DNA of 64,000 nt from an uncultured Bacilli bacterium (lineage in GTDB: Bacteria > Bacillota_I > Bacilli_A > RF39 > UBA660), in contig CAKOJR010000005.1 in the NCBI GenBank assembly GCA_934090735.1, positions 1 to 64,000 on the forward strand, written 5' to 3'. Below are positions 62,049-64,000 of the stretch, in pieces. The notes under the pieces were generated by a model that had not been told where the DNA came from, made no database searches, and saw only the letters and a list, made by a program, of their open reading frames with translations. Position numbers and translations under genes: made by a program. Within the stretch, counting starts at the first letter, position 1, and each line of letters opens with the position of its first letter.

Positions 62049-63932
62049 TTATTTTGCAATCAACTCACAAATTAAATTAGAAATCTCTGTTGGATTATCA
62101 ATAGACAAGCCCTCAATTAATCTAGCTTCACTATAAAGAACTTTAGCATACTTCTTAAGTTCATCTTTATCTTCTTTATATAACTTCTCAAGTTTCTTAA
62201 CAATATCATGCTTCTCATTGATTTCTAAAACTAATTTAGCTTTAATATTCTCATCAGTAGGCATAGCATTAATAACCTTCTGCATCTCCACACTGATCTC
62301 ACCTTCACTAGTTAAACAAACTGGATGACTATCAAGTTTATTAGTAAATCTTACACTAGTAACTTCATCACCAAGTGCATCCTTTATCTCAGCAAGCATA
62401 TCTTTATTATCTTCATTTAACTTCTTATTAGCTTCCTTTTCCTCTTCAGTATCTAAATCTAAAGAACTATCACTAACACTCTTAAATGTCTTGCCATCTT
62501 CTTCCCTTAAAACACTAATAACAAATTCATCTAAATAATTAGTTAAATATAAAATATCAAAGCCTTTTTTCTTAATCTGCTCTACTTGAGGCAAACTATC
62601 TATTTTACTAACACTCTCACCAGAAGCATAATAAATATTTTCCTGACCCTCTTTCATATTCTTAACATACTCATCAAGTGTTATTAAATCACCCTTATCT
62701 TTAGAATAAAATACAAGTAAATCCTTAAGCTTATCCTTATTCATTCCATACATGTTGTAAATACCATATTTAATCTGAGAACCAAAAGCCTCAAAGAATT
62801 TCTTATAACTCTCAAAATCATTAGTAAGCATATCCTTTAGTTCATTATGAATCTTAGTCTCTAACCCCTTAGCTATCGCAAGTACATGCTTATCACTCTG
62901 AAGTGTTTCCCTAGAAATATTTAAAGACAAATCATCAGTATCAACAACACCCTTAACAAAACTATAATACTCAGGAACCAACTCCTCACACTTATCCATA
63001 ATAAGAACTCCATTAGTATAAAGTTCTAACCCCCTCTTATACTCTTTATAATAATAATCATAAGGAGCATGACTAGGAATAAATAATAAAGCCTTATAAC
63101 TAGATAATCCTTCAGCACTAGTATGAATAACCCTTAAAGGCTTGTCCATATCACTAAACCTAGAAGAATAAAAATTATTATACTCTTCCTCACTAATATC
63201 CTTCTTATCCTTCTTCCATAAAGGAACCATTGTATTTAACGTAACCATCTCTTTATAAGTCTCATACTCATCCTTAGAGCCTTCCTTTAACCTAGAATTC
63301 TCCACTTCCATCATAATTGGATATTTTAGATAATCACTATACTTACTAACAATACTTCTAATAGTATACTCCTCTAAATAATTAGAATAATTATCATCCT
63401 CTGTATCATCTTTCAAATAAAGAATAATAGTAGTACCTGTTTCCTCTTTATCACAAGTCTGAATAGTATACCCATCTGCTCCTTCACTAGTCCACTTATA
63501 AGCCTTATCAGCATTATACTTCTTACTAATAACCTCTATTTTCTTAGCAACCATAAATGCTGAATAAAAACCAACACCAAACTGACCAATTATTGAAGTA
63601 TCTTTTTGATCTTTATTTTCCTCTTTAAACTTCAAAGAACCAGACTCTGCTATTGTACCTAAATTATGTTCAAGTTCAGCCTCATCCATACCTATACCAT
63701 TATCACTAATCTTAAGTATCCTAGCATCCTTATCTCTTTCAATAACAATCTTTAAATCATCACGATTAACTGAAACACTACTATCAGTTAAAGACGTAAA
63801 AACAAGCTTATCAATCGCATCACTCGCATTACTTAATAATTCCCTTAAAAATATTTCTTTATTCGTATAAATAGAATTAATCATCAAATCTAATACTCTC
63901 TTTGATGAACTTTTAAACTCTTTTTTCTTCAT
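62049..63932 (-). CDS. htpG: Hsp90-family chaperone HtpG, 627 aa
   Basis: ATP-dependent chaperone. The GHKL ATPase domain shows IFLRELLSNASDAIDKL, DNGIGMDEAEL, GQFGVGFYSAFM and TTIILYL. The middle domain has LYTNGVLIMD and DLSLNISRETLQSD with the catalytic-loop Arg. The C-terminal dimer domain is present at normal length. ATG 63932 comes one base after the stop of an upstream gene. No CIRCE was seen in the visible upstream part. Confidence 0.97.
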   Translation of the reverse strand: MKKKEFKSSSKRVLDLMINSIYTNKEIFLRELLSNASDAIDKLVFTSLTDSSVSVNRDDLKIVIERDKDARILKISDNGIGMDEAELEHNLGTIAESGSLKFKEENKDQKDTSIIGQFGVGFYSAFMVAKKIEVISKKYNADKAYKWTSEGADGYTIQTCDKEETGTTIILYLKDDTEDDNYSNYLEEYTIRSIVSKYSDYLKYPIMMEVENSRLKEGSKDEYETYKEMVTLNTMVPLWKKDKKDISEEEYNNFYSSRFSDMDKPLRVIHTSAEGLSSYKALLFIPSHAPYDYYYKEYKRGLELYTNGVLIMDKCEELVPEYYSFVKGVVDTDDLSLNISRETLQSDKHVLAIAKGLETKIHNELKDMLTNDFESYKKFFEAFGSQIKYGIYNMYGMNKDKLKDLLVFYSKDKGDLITLDEYVKNMKEGQENIYYASGESVSKIDSLPQVEQIKKKGFDILYLTNYLDEFVISVLREEDGKTFKSVSDSSLDLDTEEEKEANKKLNEDNKDMLAEIKDALGDEVTSVRFTNKLDSHPVCLTSEGEISVEMQKVINAMPTDENIKAKLVLEINEKHDIVKKLEKLYKEDKDELKKYAKVLYSEARLIEGLSIDNPTEISNLICELIAK

Positions 63933-63933
63933 A

Positions 63934-64000
63934 TTATTCCATCACCTTTCCTACATCAACCCACTTAACTGGATTAGAAAACTTCTCTATTTCATCTATG
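63934..64000 (-). CDS. C-terminal end of an upstream gene, about 21 codons visible
   Basis: The frame IDEIEKFSNPVKWVDVGKVM ends in TAA two bases before the htpG start. Too short to identify. The AAAGGTG within its last codons serves as the ribosome-binding site of htpG. Confidence 0.45.
   Translation of the reverse strand, partial: IDEIEKFSNPVKWVDVGKVME

Overview
The window comes from a low-GC, Gram-positive bacterium of the Bacillota, probably a gut Bacilli lineage of the RF39/Erysipelotrichales kind. This placement is inferred from gene content and strong AT bias, not from a search. The cell-wall genes (lipoteichoic acid synthase, LytR-CpsA-Psr protein, class B sortase, LysM amidase) indicate a walled Gram-positive. 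TGA is used as a stop and TGG as Trp, so this is not the mycoplasma code. Most housekeeping genes lie on the minus strand.

Left edge (1-740): the 5' end of a serine recombinase gene, preceded by four spaced copies of a GTTTGGCACTTTAAA-like motif, a small unknown gene and tRNA-Gly(GCC). 816-5927 holds surface genes: a pilin-like VWA protein with a prepilin signal, a CmpB-type membrane protein and a cadherin-like Lys-tailed membrane protein. 5982-7171 is a compact phage-type lysis cassette without other phage genes. 7227-15715 holds glmM with a left-handed beta-helix acyltransferase, then the divergent plus-strand genes for a giant YfhO-LtaS fusion and an LCP protein with a PASTA-like tail.

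16702-34715 is an 18.0 kb integrated element, and is the main discovery. It splits an N-acetylmuramoyl-L-alanine amidase gene. Joining the two gene halves at a shared 7-bp core (GGCGAGG) restores one uninterrupted 398-codon amidase. All element genes lie on the minus strand. They are a large serine recombinase next to one end, a 30-aa ORF, a duplicated-domain DNA-binding-like protein, an oriT-like double hairpin with no relaxase gene, two near-identical promoter/operator modules each ending in a terminator within about 60 nt, a 1581-aa SMEK-STAND NTPase, a complete Type III restriction-modification pair, a possible PIN-like protein, a truncated HTH protein, an RnlA/RnlB toxin-antitoxin pair led by a TPR protein with a C-terminal cold-shock domain, and a metallophosphoesterase. 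It reads as a mobilisable defence island.

34.7-46.0 kb is core genome: sortase B, then a seven-gene overlapping parA-parB-mscS-DUF951-abgT-lipid kinase-DUF92 operon, ftsH, tilS, rpsI and rplM. 46.1-55.2 kb carries gltX, a CadC/CadA metal efflux operon with two extra membrane genes, a frameshifted small gene, tRNA-Glu(CTC), a NatAB-like ABC exporter and a CIRCE-controlled small heat-shock protein. 55.3-61.9 kb is mostly unrecognised: a three-gene operon of helical proteins with mTERF-like periodicity, several small membrane proteins and a protein with 19 cysteines in 139 residues. The window ends with htpG and the tail of one more gene.
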